Part shown: positions 51,114 to 58,693 of the stretch, one piece after another
Numbering within the stretch: the first letter of the stretch is position 1
How the letters are laid out: each line of letters begins with the position of its first letter
DNA from: Ramlibacter sp.
GTDB lineage: Bacteria; Pseudomonadota; Gammaproteobacteria; Burkholderiales; Burkholderiaceae_C
Assembly: GCA_019635435.1 (NCBI GenBank)
Contig: JAHBZM010000001.1
Span: 4,154,001 to 4,218,000, forward strand
DNA length: 64,000 bases
Direction: 5' to 3'
Made by a program: the position numbers and the translations under genes
The notes under the pieces: generated by a model
Told to the model about the DNA's origin: nothing
The model's database searches: none
What the model saw: only the letters and a program-made list of their open reading frames with translations

Positions 51114-51389
51114 ATGATCCGCGCTGACCGCCTTCCAGCCCCGACCACCCTGGACCTGGTCGAGCTGAACGCGCCCTGCGTCGTCGCCGGTGTGCACGTT
51201 GGCAACGGGCCGGCCGAGTGGCTGCGCTGGCTGGAAGACATCGGCTTTGTGCCCGGGGAACAGGTGATGGTGGCCCGCCGGGCCCTGATGGGCGGTGACC
51301 CGCTGGTGGTTCGCGTGGGGCAATCCACCTTTGCCTTGCGCCGCGCCGAGGCCGCCTGCATCCAGGTCGAGAGGCCCGCGGCCGCATGA
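51114..51389 (+). CDS. feoA: Ferrous iron transport protein FeoA
   Basis: A 91-residue SH3-like FeoA. It begins at the ATG at 51114, the start expected for a protein of this length. L-E-D-I-G-F-V-P-G-E-Q-V-M-V-A-R-R is the conserved core, and G-D-P-L-V-V-R-V-G-Q-S-T-F-A-L-R-R-A-E-A the C-terminal strand motif. FeoA is a small cytosolic regulator of FeoB. It overlaps the feoB start by 4 bp. Confidence 0.92.
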   Translation: MIRADRLPAPTTLDLVELNAPCVVAGVHVGNGPAEWLRWLEDIGFVPGEQVMVARRALMGGDPLVVRVGQSTFALRRAEAACIQVERPAAA

Positions 51390-51997
51390 GCCCGTCGATC
51401 ATTCATGTCCATCCGGCCGGCCGGCTGGCGGCGCTGGTCGGCAACCCGAACTGCGGCAAGACCGCGCTCTTCAACCTGCTGACGGGCAGCCGCCAGAAGG
51501 TGGCGAACTACGCGGGGGTCACCGTGGAGCGCAAGGAAGGCCGGATGGCCCTGCCCACCGGCAAAACCCTGCGCGTGCTCGACCTGCCGGGCACCTACAG
51601 CCTGCACCCGCGCTCACCCGACGAGAAAGTCACCTGCAATGTGCTGCGCGGCATTGCGGCCGGCGAGAAGCGACCGGACCTCGTGGTCTGCGTGGTCGAC
51701 GCCACCAACCTGCGGCGCGGCCTGCGCCTGGTGCTGGGCGTCCAGCGGCTGGGCATTCCCTGTGTCGTGGCCCTCAACATGGCCGACATGGCCACGCGCC
51801 GGGGCATCCACATTGATGCCCCGGCGTTGTCGCGGGAGCTGGGCCTGCCCGTGGTGACCACGGTCGCCGTGGACGACGATGGCGCGAAGGCCCTGCGCGA
51901 ACTGCTGGCTTCGCCGGACCTGGCCCAGACCATTGGCGATACACCCATGACCCTGCCCTCGGTGACCGGTATTGAGAAAACCCACAGGGGGAAATGA
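51386..51997 (+). pseudogene. feoB: feoB, N-terminal GTPase part only, truncated by prophage insertion
   Basis: About 195 native codons of FeoB, followed by a few phage-encoded ones and a stop at 51995. The G-protein motifs are intact: G-N-P-N-C-G-K-T (G1, 19-26), Y-A-G-V-T-V-E (G2), D-L-P-G-T (G3) and N-M-A-D (G4). Full FeoB proteins have around 600-800 residues with a large membrane domain; none of it is present here. The native frame runs to about MTLPSVTG, and the rest is expected beyond the right end of the prophage. Ferrous iron uptake through this gene must be lost. Confidence 0.9.
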
Positions 51998-52081
51998 GAA
52001 AAACGGCCGGAAGATGTCGGAAGAGGCCGGAAAAAAACGGACCCCGCTTAAATGGACTTTAGCAGGGGGAAAGAAAATCGG
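51985..52081 (+). repeat. Left-end repeat array of the prophage
   Basis: CAGGGGGAAA followed by a (T)GAGAAAAA/GAAAATCG tail occurs at 51985 and again at 52063, 78 bp apart. Between them GGCCGGAAGA, TGTCGGAAGA and GGCCGGAAAA stand in tandem with a 10-bp step (52005-52034). Repeats at a Mu-like end are the expected binding sites for the transposase. Function is inference. Confidence 0.55.
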
Positions 52082-52088
52082 GCCCCCG

Positions 52089-52112
52089 AAATGCGTCGCT
52101 ACCGACGCATTT
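52089..52112 (-). terminator. Hairpin after mor, possible end of the early transcript
   Basis: AAATGCGTCG and its complement CGACGCATTT (52089-52112, stem of 10 bp, 4-nt loop) lie 11 bp past the mor stop on the minus strand. There is no clear U-run, so it is a weak or Rho-aided terminator, or a structural element of the phage end. Confidence 0.4.
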
Positions 52113-52122
52113 GCCCTGCTGC

Positions 52123-52503
52123 CTACTCATCCATGCCCGGCAGCACGCCCTGCCGCTCGGCGGTCAGCCTGGCCTTGACCTTGGCCACGATCTGGTAAAT
52201 GCGGATGTGGGTCACCCCGAATTCCTCGACCAGCTCAGGCATGTTGCGGCCGTTGTAGCGCTCGAAAATCTCCAGATCGCGCTTCGTAAGGGTGAACTCT
52301 ACATCCTTGGGCACATACATGAACAAGCCGCCGTGGCCGGCGCAAATGTCGTGCGCGCAGTCCCTGGCGATTTCCTCGGCCTGGACGGGCAAGACGCCGA
52401 CGTCGGCCATCAGCCGGCGCTTGATGATCTCGGTGGCGCTGGCCACAAACGCCCGAACGCGGGTGCGGTTCTTGGCCTTGATCAGCTTGCGGCTCTTGCT
52501 CAT
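52123..52503 (-). CDS. Mor-type transcriptional activator (phage Mu middle operon regulator)
   Basis: A 126-residue protein of the Mor family. The C-terminal part (F-E-R-Y-N-G-R-N-M-P-E-L-V-E-E-F-G-V-T-H-I-R-I-Y-Q-I-V) holds the family helix-turn-helix, and D-I-C-A-G-H-G-G-L-F-M-Y-V-P-K-D is the dimer region. Mor turns on middle or late transcription. Its start at 52503 overlaps the GemA stop (ATGA). It is the last gene before the phage left end. Confidence 0.88.
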   Translation of the reverse strand: MSKSRKLIKAKNRTRVRAFVASATEIIKRRLMADVGVLPVQAEEIARDCAHDICAGHGGLFMYVPKDVEFTLTKRDLEIFERYNGRNMPELVEEFGVTHIRIYQIVAKVKARLTAERQGVLPGMDE

Positions 52504-52940
52504 TCGACGCGCCCCAGCCAGCGCTTCAGGCGCTCGATGACCAGGTCCTGCTGGGCCGTATTCAGCCACTCCAGGCGGTCTACGCCAGTCTGGGCCTTGA
52601 TGAAGGCCAGCAATGCCGGCATGCGCCGATCTCGAACCTCCCTGGCGTCGGCCAGCTGCTGCCACAGCGAGAACATGAGGCGTTCCCGCGGCTCCAGTTT
52701 CCTCGCCTTGGCGCGGGCGCCGGCTTTCGTGGCCGAGAAGCCCATGCGCTTGAGGTAGTCCAGCACTTTCTGCCGGCCCGCGTGATCCAGCTCAGCGGCC
52801 GACCGAACCCGGGCCTGTGTCCAGAGCATCGCCCGATAGTCGTCGTCACTGGCGAACTTTCCAGAGTCCAAAAACTGCTTTTTGGCGACGTGAATCTGTG
52901 CCAGTTCACGGTTGCGGTGATCTCGCGCGAGTTTGCTCAT
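52500..52940 (-). CDS. gemA: GemA family protein (DUF1018)
   Basis: A 146-residue protein of the GemA/DUF1018 family. L-A-Q-I-H-V-A-K-K-Q-F near residue 13 and D-D-D-Y-R-A-M-L-W-T-Q-A-R-V-R-S are characteristic. In Mu, GemA modulates host gene expression and DNA supercoiling. It overlaps the upstream small zinc-ribbon gene by 4 bp. Confidence 0.85.
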   Translation of the reverse strand: MSKLARDHRNRELAQIHVAKKQFLDSGKFASDDDYRAMLWTQARVRSAAELDHAGRQKVLDYLKRMGFSATKAGARAKARKLEPRERLMFSLWQQLADAREVRDRRMPALLAFIKAQTGVDRLEWLNTAQQDLVIERLKRWLGRVE

Positions 52941-53149
52941 CTGCGCCCCTTTCGTGCTCGAAGCAAAGTGCTCGGCGTGTGGCCGAAATGAAACTCGCCG
53001 CAGAACCTGCACGGGTACGGCTGCATGGGCCACCCGCCGTTGCCCCGGTGATGAATCAGGGCACTCATGGCATGGTGGGCGGCATCGAAGGAGTCGAAGC
53101 GACGTTTGCCCTTGCAGGCCTTGCGACGCTGGGCACGTTTACTGCTCAT
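52937..53149 (-). CDS. Small phage zinc-ribbon-like protein
   Basis: A 70-residue basic protein. R-R-K-A-C-K-G-K-R-R-F-D-S-F and P-C-R-F-C-G-E-F-H-F-G-H give a single C-x2-C...H-x-x-x-H zinc-binding candidate. Similar short proteins appear in many phages, with no known role. It overlaps the wHTH gene by 11 bp and gemA by 4 bp. Confidence 0.7.
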   Translation of the reverse strand: MSSKRAQRRKACKGKRRFDSFDAAHHAMSALIHHRGNGGWPMQPYPCRFCGEFHFGHTPSTLLRARKGRR

Positions 53150-53651
53150 TGCGGTACATGCCCAGGTGAAAAACGGACGCTATTGGGCGGGCCGGGGCCT
53201 GCCCCTGCCTGGCCTGCGACCAGATGATGTGCCGGTCATCGTAGGGGGCCATTGACAGCTCTTCGTCGGACAAAGCCGCGCGGCTGTCAGCCCAGGCCCT
53301 GAAGTGTGCGGACTTGGCAGCGGCCCTGCGCGCGCCGTCGTGGCGGCGCGTTGCATCGCGCTTTTTGGCGCCGGCAGCAAAGTTGTGGCCCGGATGCTTG
53401 CCGGCCTCAACGTCGGACAGGTGTGCGATTCCGTTGTGAGTGATCGCGTAGCGGTAGTACCGGGGGCTGCCCGTGCGAGCTACCAGATCGTCGGCGCGAA
53501 GCAGCTTGAGCTGCAGCCAGACCACCTTGTCGATCTTCGACTTCTTCATGCCCAGCGTCAGGCCCAACTCAATCATGCCCACCGGCTCCGGCTGTTCAGT
53601 GCGCAGCTGCTTGAGGATGCGGATGCGTAGGAAGTCATCAGGCTTTCTCAC
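53139..53651 (-). CDS. Phage protein with winged-helix-like N terminus
   Basis: A 170-residue protein from a GTG at 53651 that overlaps the preceding stop (GTGA). The N-terminal I-L-K-Q-L-R-T-E-Q-P-E-P-V-G-M-I-E-L-G-L-T-L-G looks like a winged helix. The C-terminal half is basic and low in complexity. I do not recognise a named family. An upstream in-frame ATG at 53774 would overlap the HNH gene by more than 120 bp and is unlikely. Confidence 0.65.
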   Translation of the reverse strand: MRKPDDFLRIRILKQLRTEQPEPVGMIELGLTLGMKKSKIDKVVWLQLKLLRADDLVARTGSPRYYRYAITHNGIAHLSDVEAGKHPGHNFAAGAKKRDATRRHDGARRAAAKSAHFRAWADSRAALSDEELSMAPYDDRHIIWSQARQGQAPARPIASVFHLGMYRNEQ

Positions 53652-54037
53652 AGCGGCAACTCCAGGGTCTGCGCACGGGCCATGCGGGCCATGTACGCGG
53701 TTTGAAGGTGGTGCTTTTGGTCGTATGCCAGGTGGCAGCGCTGGCACCAGTGGCGCAGGTTGCTGAGCTCGCAATGCTCTGGCACGTGGTCAAGGTGCGC
53801 CGTCGTCAAGACGATGCGAACGACTTTGTCGCCGTCAGCCAGTTCCCACGCCTCGGCCAACGCACCGTCATCGGTCAGTTCGCCGGTCGTTTTGTTGAGC
53901 AGCCACCCGTTCGGCCGCCGGCAATCCGGGAAGGCCGGCGAGCCTTCGCAGCGGTCGCCCGACCGCTCCCGCACCTGGTCAACGATCTCCGGCCAGTTGG
54001 CCGGGTAGCGGTGGCGGTTTTCAGGCTTGATCGGCAT
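53648..54037 (-). CDS. HNH-endonuclease-like phage protein
   Basis: A 129-residue protein. C-E-G-S-P-A-F-P-D-C in the middle and the C-terminal A-H-L-D-H-V-P-E-H-C-E-L-S-N-L-R-H-W-C-Q-R-C-H-L-A-Y-D fit an HNH domain with zinc Cys pairs. Such proteins act as nickases or homing-type nucleases. It overlaps the next gene's stop by 17 bp. The ATG at 54037 gives the best start; 54052 is an alternative. Confidence 0.75.
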   Translation of the reverse strand: MPIKPENRHRYPANWPEIVDQVRERSGDRCEGSPAFPDCRRPNGWLLNKTTGELTDDGALAEAWELADGDKVVRIVLTTAHLDHVPEHCELSNLRHWCQRCHLAYDQKHHLQTAYMARMARAQTLELPL

Positions 54038-54326
54038 GGTCAGTCTCCTCAACCTGGACGCCAGAGAACAAATCGCTCTGCCCGTCGATGTATTCCGCTA
54101 GGTGTTCCGGGCAGTAGTGCTTGTTCGGCCCCACCTGGTGGGCGTGGGCCTCGCAAAGGGCCTTGTCGCAGCTACGGCCACCGCCAACAGGCCAGTCACA
54201 CAAGTAGCGGCTCATGTCCTCGCAGACATAGCGCTTGTCAGCGATCCCGACGACGGCCGCGCAGGGATCGGGCAGCTTGGTGCCTCTCATGTGAATACGC
54301 ATGCCTTTGACGCGATAGAAGGGCAT
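54021..54326 (-). CDS. Cysteine-rich phage protein
   Basis: A 101-residue protein with seven Cys, several paired (R-Y-V-C-E-D-M, Y-L-C-D-W, R-S-C-D-K-A-L-C-E-A-H, H-Y-C-P-E-H), so a compact zinc-binding fold is likely. The start at 54326 overlaps the preceding stop in TGATG. No family recognised. Confidence 0.7.
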   Translation of the reverse strand: MPFYRVKGMRIHMRGTKLPDPCAAVVGIADKRYVCEDMSRYLCDWPVGGGRSCDKALCEAHAHQVGPNKHYCPEHLAEYIDGQSDLFSGVQVEETDHADQA

Positions 54327-54574
54327 CAGGCAGCACCCAGTGATTGAACGCCGCTGCGCTCGACCAGCGTGGCGATCATGTCGTCCGAGTAGCGCTTGCT
54401 GTCTGAGTAGCAAACGCCCAGGCGATATTCCCGGCCCTGGTGCCTGAAGGTTCTCGCGCAATAGAGGTATTCCTCCGCGTCCGAATGGCGGTATCGGATC
54501 TGAGAGCCGCCCTTCACCCGCAGCGTTTGGCCGTGCGCTGGGCCGCCGATCAGGAGCCACTGCATATGGCTCAT
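54326..54574 (-). CDS. Hypothetical phage protein
   Basis: An 82-residue protein (M-S-H-M-Q-W-L-L-I-G-G-P-A-H-G-Q start), 4-bp overlap with the preceding gene. Aromatic-rich centre (Y-R-H-S-D-A-E-E-Y-L-Y-C-A-R-T-F-R). The L-I-G-G-P-A-H-G motif is common in small phage proteins of unknown role. Confidence 0.7.
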   Translation of the reverse strand: MSHMQWLLIGGPAHGQTLRVKGGSQIRYRHSDAEEYLYCARTFRHQGREYRLGVCYSDSKRYSDDMIATLVERSGVQSLGAA

Positions 54575-54834
54575 CGTGATGTCCTCACGCAGCCCAGGTC
54601 TTGAGCCGTGGCCAGGCGGCAGAGGATGCGGGTCGGATTCTTGACGCGAAAAGCGTTTGCACGCGCCGTTTTGATTGCGCCGGCCGTGGTGCTGGCACTC
54701 ACGAATTTCAGCTCTTGGTCGGGCTTGCTCTGACGCCCGAGCTCCAGGGTGACGACGTACTTCTTGGGGGACTTGCCGGCCCAATAGGCGTTGGCCTCGG
54801 CCTGGGACATGTAGTTGCTCACTGCGTGCTCCAT
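54571..54834 (-). CDS. Hypothetical phage protein
   Basis: An 87-residue protein. The ATG at 54834 lies 1 bp after the preceding stop. Basic and mixed alpha/beta in appearance (K-K-Y-V-V-T-L-E-L-G-R, A-G-A-I-K-T-A-R-A-N-A-F). I recognise no family. Confidence 0.68.
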   Translation of the reverse strand: MEHAVSNYMSQAEANAYWAGKSPKKYVVTLELGRQSKPDQELKFVSASTTAGAIKTARANAFRVKNPTRILCRLATAQDLGCVRTSR

Positions 54835-54835
54835 T

Positions 54836-55222
54836 TCAGGTCCGAACCTCGGGTGACGCAGGGTCTCTTTGCCGCACCAACGTCGCGTTGTCGGGGTGAG
54901 CAACCAGCAGCCCGCGCGACGTGAGGTAGGAAACGGCCTCGGAAACCCGTTGGAAAATCTCCTCGTCCTCTCCGTTCAAATCGAGCCTCAGGTTCGTTGC
55001 GTGAACCTCGTACCAGTTGACGCCGTTGAGTTCCCGCCCTCGGCATTCGGACTGAATGAGTTCCCACGACGCCTCGTCGGCGATGCTGATGGCGCCGCCT
55101 GACTTGGCGATCTGTGCGAGCAAGCAGGCGGACTCGTTGACATACCAAACCATACCCCGCACATCGTCTTTGTAGAGGGCTCCGGACATGGCGAGAACGC
55201 TCTGAATGTGGTCGTTGGTCAC
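54836..55222 (-). CDS. Hypothetical phage protein
   Basis: A 128-residue acidic protein from a GTG at 55222 that overlaps the preceding stop (GTGA). No motif recognised; the middle has N-W-Y-E-V-H-A-T-N-L-R-L-D-L. The tight overlap supports it as coding. Confidence 0.68.
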   Translation of the reverse strand: MTNDHIQSVLAMSGALYKDDVRGMVWYVNESACLLAQIAKSGGAISIADEASWELIQSECRGRELNGVNWYEVHATNLRLDLNGEDEEIFQRVSEAVSYLTSRGLLVAHPDNATLVRQRDPASPEVRT

Positions 55223-55422
55223 TTCTTCCCCCGTGACTTTTTCAAGCGCGCTGCCAGCCCGTTCATGGCTTGCTGAGTGCGCTCGAGGGCCTTGCCAAAA
55301 TCCTCCATCGCGGCGCGCGGCGACCGAGCCGGGTCACAGTCCCAGTGGTTTTTGGTGGCGCCGTTGTAGGCCTGACCCGGTAGCACGGGCTTCTTGCAGA
55401 CGCCGCAGATTTTTCGTCTCAT
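55219..55422 (-). CDS. Small phage zinc-finger-like protein
   Basis: A 67-residue protein. K-I-C-G-V-C-K-K-P-V-L-P-G-Q-A-Y near the start with a second H-W-D-C pair gives a four-ligand zinc site. The C-terminal half is a helix rich in Lys and Arg. The ATG at 55422 lies behind GGAGGGG and overlaps the previous stop by 4 bp; a GTG at 55434 is possible. Confidence 0.68.
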   Translation of the reverse strand: MRRKICGVCKKPVLPGQAYNGATKNHWDCDPARSPRAAMEDFGKALERTQQAMNGLAARLKKSRGKK

Positions 55423-55841
55423 GTCCCCTCCCACTTGCCGGCAACAGGCGAATCACTGTCACGCTGGGCGTAGTCCAGGTTTTGATACCCGCTCACGCTG
55501 AAGCCGATCAGCTGGGCGAATTGGCGGCGGTCTTCGTCGCTGAATGGAAGCCTGGCGATGTCATCCATGTTGATTCCACCGTGGTCGAGAAGATGCGCCA
55601 CGATGGCGTTTGACTTGAAACGCCGAACACCCCTAACAAGGACGGTCGGCTGCGTCGGATGGGCATTCGCGGGGGCCGTGCATGCAGCGACCAACTCGTG
55701 GGCCGCAAGGGCGTCCTCGGCCCACATGCGGGCCTGGTGGCGTGGCAGGACCACGGTGTCATGGGGGCTGTTGGAGCCGGTCACATCGTCGAGCCATTGG
55801 CGCAACAGCTCGCGGCGGGTCTTGAGCTTTGGGGCGTTCAT
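55419..55841 (-). CDS. Hypothetical phage protein
   Basis: A 140-residue protein (M-N-A-P-K-L-K-T-R-R-E-L-L-R-Q-W start). It overlaps the previous gene's stop by 4 bp. No recognised family; its C-terminal 60 residues (I-A-R-L-P-F-S-D-E-D-R-R-Q-F-A-Q-L-I-G-F) are helical. Confidence 0.68.
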   Translation of the reverse strand: MNAPKLKTRRELLRQWLDDVTGSNSPHDTVVLPRHQARMWAEDALAAHELVAACTAPANAHPTQPTVLVRGVRRFKSNAIVAHLLDHGGINMDDIARLPFSDEDRRQFAQLIGFSVSGYQNLDYAQRDSDSPVAGKWEGT

Positions 55842-56620
55842 GCGGCCTCCAGGGCTGCGCCAATTAGTTCGAGATACGCGATCAGTTCGCGTGCCTGCTC
55901 GCGGGTCAGGGTGACGGTTTCGATATCTGTGCTGATGGAAAAGGTACCGTCGTTGAACAGGCCGCACCGCAAAGACGTTCCAGCGCGTGGCATGACCGCA
56001 GCAGCGCCTCGAACCGGGGAAGTCGGCACCTGGGCCGCGGCCGAGGCTTTCGCGGCCTTCCCACCCCCGCTTTTGGCCCGCTCGGCGCCCTTCTTACCGA
56101 GCCAGTGTTTGAAACCACTTTCACGCCCGGCCGCCTTTTCTAGACCGTAAAGCCGGCGCCCTTCCTCAGTCTGGACTAGGGCGTTGAACTCCTCTGCAGC
56201 CGTTGGCGTAAGCCCATAGAGCGTCTGATCGTCCCGTTTGATGCGCACGATGCGCTCCAGCTTCACGCCGTGTACCGCCAGATCACCAGCCTGCTTGTTC
56301 GTGGCGCCCAGCCCTTCGGCCAGCTGTGCGGCGGTGAGCGGACCGCAGGCCGCTAAGACAGCAATGGCGCGCGCCGCCATGCTCCCCGCGCGCGTCCTGC
56401 GCTTGGTGTGAACGGCTTTTGAGGCCTTGATCGGCTTTCGGTTGGCGCGCTTTGCGGCCGGCGGGCCGCCTGCGCCGGCGGCGGCTGCAGCGCCCAGCGC
56501 GAAAGGGTTGCCCGACGTGAGGTTGCCCCGCGGGCGCGCGGCTGTGGCGGCACTCACCACGCGATGTTGGAACGTGCCAGGGTGGCCGTCGCCGTTGGTG
56601 CTGTCCAAGCCGCTATTCAT
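55838..56620 (-). CDS. Phage DNA-binding protein with winged helix
   Basis: A 260-residue protein. Residues 1-80 are low-complexity Ala/Gly/Lys with N-P-F-A-L-G-A and R-A-N-R-K-P-I-K-A-S-K-A. Residues 82-145 look like a winged helix (A-A-Q-L-A-E-G-L-G-A-T-N-K-Q-A-G-D-L, then T-L-Y-G-L-T). The C-terminal E-T-V-T-L-T-R-E-Q-A-R-E-L-I-A-Y-L-E-L is a short helical unit. It overlaps its neighbours by 4 bp. Role unknown, perhaps a regulator of phage development. Confidence 0.68.
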   Translation of the reverse strand: MNSGLDSTNGDGHPGTFQHRVVSAATAARPRGNLTSGNPFALGAAAAAGAGGPPAAKRANRKPIKASKAVHTKRRTRAGSMAARAIAVLAACGPLTAAQLAEGLGATNKQAGDLAVHGVKLERIVRIKRDDQTLYGLTPTAAEEFNALVQTEEGRRLYGLEKAAGRESGFKHWLGKKGAERAKSGGGKAAKASAAAQVPTSPVRGAAAVMPRAGTSLRCGLFNDGTFSISTDIETVTLTREQARELIAYLELIGAALEAA

Positions 56621-57015
56621 ACGGCCTCCAAAGTCACGTCGTGATAGTTCGGCGCTGCGACGTAAGCGGACACGATCCGAATGCCAAGCTCTTCGTATGT
56701 GGGCCAGCCCTCGTGTTCCTGCACCAGGGTGATATTGACATACAGCGCTGCGGCCTCGGCTTCTCCCTCCTCAATTTGGGCGCCTCCATCGGCGGCCATG
56801 CAGAACAGCGCGCAGGCACCGAACATGCGGGCCACGGTGGCCAGCAGATCACCGTTCTGATCGGCCAGGCGAACCTCGGCCATGAGCGGGCCGTGGAAGT
56901 TGTTGATCTCTGCCGCTATCTCGAGCGTGAGTACGGCGGGGTCAATCTCGAGGGTGACCTCGTTGTCATCGGTGTAGCGGATGACGTAGCGGCGTGGTGC
57001 ATTGACGTCGTTCAC
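56617..57015 (-). CDS. DUF2528 phage protein
   Basis: A 132-residue protein matching the DUF2528 family seen in BcepMu-like and related phages: Y-V-I-R-Y-T-D-D-N-E-V-T-L-E-I near the start and N-I-T-L-V-Q-E-H-E-G-W-P-T-Y-E-E-L-G-I-R-I. Function unknown. It overlaps both neighbours by 4 bp. Confidence 0.78.
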   Translation of the reverse strand: MNDVNAPRRYVIRYTDDNEVTLEIDPAVLTLEIAAEINNFHGPLMAEVRLADQNGDLLATVARMFGACALFCMAADGGAQIEEGEAEAAALYVNITLVQEHEGWPTYEELGIRIVSAYVAAPNYHDVTLEAV

Positions 57016-57545
57016 AGCACGTCTCCTTCACGGCCATACACAACGCCATGCTGCTTCGCCTGGCCGTTGCGCACGGCGCACCAGTTGACCCAGAGAATCA
57101 GCGAGGTCATGCCGTCTTCCTGACCCTTGGCTTCGGGCACGCCCGGCGCGAGCAGCTTGCCCTTTGAAGCGCCCTGGCCGTGACGCGCTAGCACGCTCAG
57201 GCTCGCTTCGAGCGCGCGGCGTGGCCCCGACGCGAACGCGACCGGCCCGCTGCCGTCTGGATTCTTCTCGGGCATGGTGTCGTGGATCTCGATCAGCCCC
57301 GATGCCCAGCACCAGGCATATGCCTTCGGGTCGGCGTTGACGCGCCAGACTGCCGGCTTGAAAGCGGCGCTCGCCTCCACGAGCTGCACGCCCGTGTAGG
57401 CTGGTCCGAAGTACTTCCGGCCGAAGCGCTCGGCGGCCTGTTGCTCCCCGGCGGTGCAAGAGGCATTGACGCCGTTGATCGAAACTGTCTGATAGGTGCC
57501 GATACGCTGCCTCACAGCGACATCGACGGTGGTTGGGTCTGACAT
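57012..57545 (-). CDS. Hypothetical phage protein
   Basis: A 177-residue protein. The ATG at 57545 follows GGAG at a good distance; a TTG at 57557 is an alternative. P-E-K-N-P-D-G-S-G-P-V-A-F-A-S-G-P-R-R-A-L is notable; no family recognised. It is the first gene after the hairpin at 57570-57602, so it may head a second transcript. Confidence 0.68.
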   Translation of the reverse strand: MSDPTTVDVAVRQRIGTYQTVSINGVNASCTAGEQQAAERFGRKYFGPAYTGVQLVEASAAFKPAVWRVNADPKAYAWCWASGLIEIHDTMPEKNPDGSGPVAFASGPRRALEASLSVLARHGQGASKGKLLAPGVPEAKGQEDGMTSLILWVNWCAVRNGQAKQHGVVYGREGDVL

Positions 57546-57569
57546 GGATAGCTCCAAGGTGGTGGTCAG

Positions 57570-57602
57570 AAAAAAGCCCGGCCAGGCCGAAACCCGGCCG
57601 GG
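57570..57602 (-). terminator. Rho-independent terminator inside the prophage early region
   Basis: On the minus strand CCCGGCC (57602-57596), a 12-nt loop and GGCCGGG (57583-57577) are followed by CTTTTTT. The GC-rich stem plus U-run is a good intrinsic terminator. It lies between the genes ending at 57652 and starting at 57545, so early genes to its right and left may form separate transcripts. Confidence 0.75.
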
Positions 57603-57651
57603 TGCGAAAGATCAAGAGGCCGGCGACCGGCTCAACTTGATTAGGGAGAAG

Positions 57652-57885
57652 CTAGACATCGGGCGGGCCGATCTGAATGCGTGTGTCGGGCGCCTGGGCG
57701 GCCTCATGCGCGGACTCAGGAGCGGAGTACTCCTTGCACCCGTTCGCCGGATTGACCCAGAAGCCGCCGCGCGTGCAGCGCAGGCCGGTGCTGACCTGCT
57801 CGCGCAGGCCGCAGGTGCTGCAGCAGCTGGCGCCGCCTGCGAAGTGAAAGCCCATCGAGGCCTTCATGGATGCGATGGTTCCCAT
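57652..57885 (-). CDS. Small cysteine-rich phage protein
   Basis: A 77-residue protein. C-C-S-T-C-G-L-R-E and a later R-C-T-R-G with N-G-C-K-E-Y give five Cys, likely a zinc knuckle. The ATG at 57885 overlaps the previous stop (TGATG); a GTG at 57900 is an alternative. It is the last gene before the terminator at 57570-57602. Confidence 0.65.
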   Translation of the reverse strand: MGTIASMKASMGFHFAGGASCCSTCGLREQVSTGLRCTRGGFWVNPANGCKEYSAPESAHEAAQAPDTRIQIGPPDV

Positions 57886-58166
57886 CACTGCACCAGGCAC
57901 TGCCAGCTTTGGGCGGGCGTTTCTTCGTCGTCCGCGAGATCGCCAGTCATCCAGTCACGTGCTGAGAGCGCGCAGTCCAGCACGTAGCCCTCATACAGTT
58001 CTTCGCAGCCTTCGGCGGTGCGGATCGGCTGGGAGAGCACCACGATCTGCGCCTCGATGCACGCGCGGTTGTCGTCGCCGAAGAAGCTGCGGGGCCGGAC
58101 TTTGTCCACGAGCCGGCGCAGCTCTTCAATCTCGGCCTGGACTTGCTCGGGGGCCGGCGCGCTCAT
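57885..58166 (-). CDS. Hypothetical phage protein
   Basis: A 93-residue acidic protein with a helical start (Q-A-E-I-E-E-L-R-R-L-V-D-K-V). It overlaps the gam-like gene by 4 bp. No family recognised. Confidence 0.68.
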   Translation of the reverse strand: MSAPAPEQVQAEIEELRRLVDKVRPRSFFGDDNRACIEAQIVVLSQPIRTAEGCEELYEGYVLDCALSARDWMTGDLADDEETPAQSWQCLVQ

Positions 58167-58681
58167 GCGGCCTCCTCGCTGGCGCCCTTGAGCAGCGCCG
58201 TGACCAGCTTGTCCACCTCACTGTCAACGGGCTTGACAATGACCTGGTCGCCGGCCTCGACGACGCTGCAGCCCAGGCGCTTCAGGTCGGCCACGGACAA
58301 GCCCGCCAGCGCCGCCTTGTTCGGCGCCTCGGTGGTGTTGATGAGAAGCTCCGCCTGCTCCGGCATCACGCGCTTGATGCGGGCGACCACGGCCGCCCCG
58401 TCGTCAAAGCTGATGGAGCCCTTGCCTTTGGCGTACCCGACTTTGACGCCGGCCACGGTGTGGGTGCGCGGCTTCTCGAAGAGGTAGGGATTCTGCTCGA
58501 CCAGCGCGCGCAGCTGGGCCTCTGCATCTGCAGCGCGGGCCACGGCGCGGCGAATGTCCGGCAGATGGTCCTTGCGCAGCGCGGCAATCGCGTCTTCAAG
58601 GGCGTTGACCTTGTCGGCCAGGTGCGAGCGCAGGGCCGCGTAGACCTCCGCGCGCTTGGTGATTGTTTCAATGGTGGTCAT
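58163..58681 (-). CDS. gam: Mu Gam-like host-nuclease inhibitor protein
   Basis: A 172-residue protein with the layout of Mu Gam: N-terminal coiled coil (about residues 22-65), then the core with K-V-G-Y-A-K-G-K-G-S-I-S-F-D-D-G near residue 80. Gam binds free DNA ends and blocks host exonucleases, protecting phage DNA. It follows the winged-helix-like gene by 12 bp. Confidence 0.85.
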   Translation of the reverse strand: MTTIETITKRAEVYAALRSHLADKVNALEDAIAALRKDHLPDIRRAVARAADAEAQLRALVEQNPYLFEKPRTHTVAGVKVGYAKGKGSISFDDGAAVVARIKRVMPEQAELLINTTEAPNKAALAGLSVADLKRLGCSVVEAGDQVIVKPVDSEVDKLVTALLKGASEEAA

Positions 58682-58693
58682 GGGAGCCTTTCA

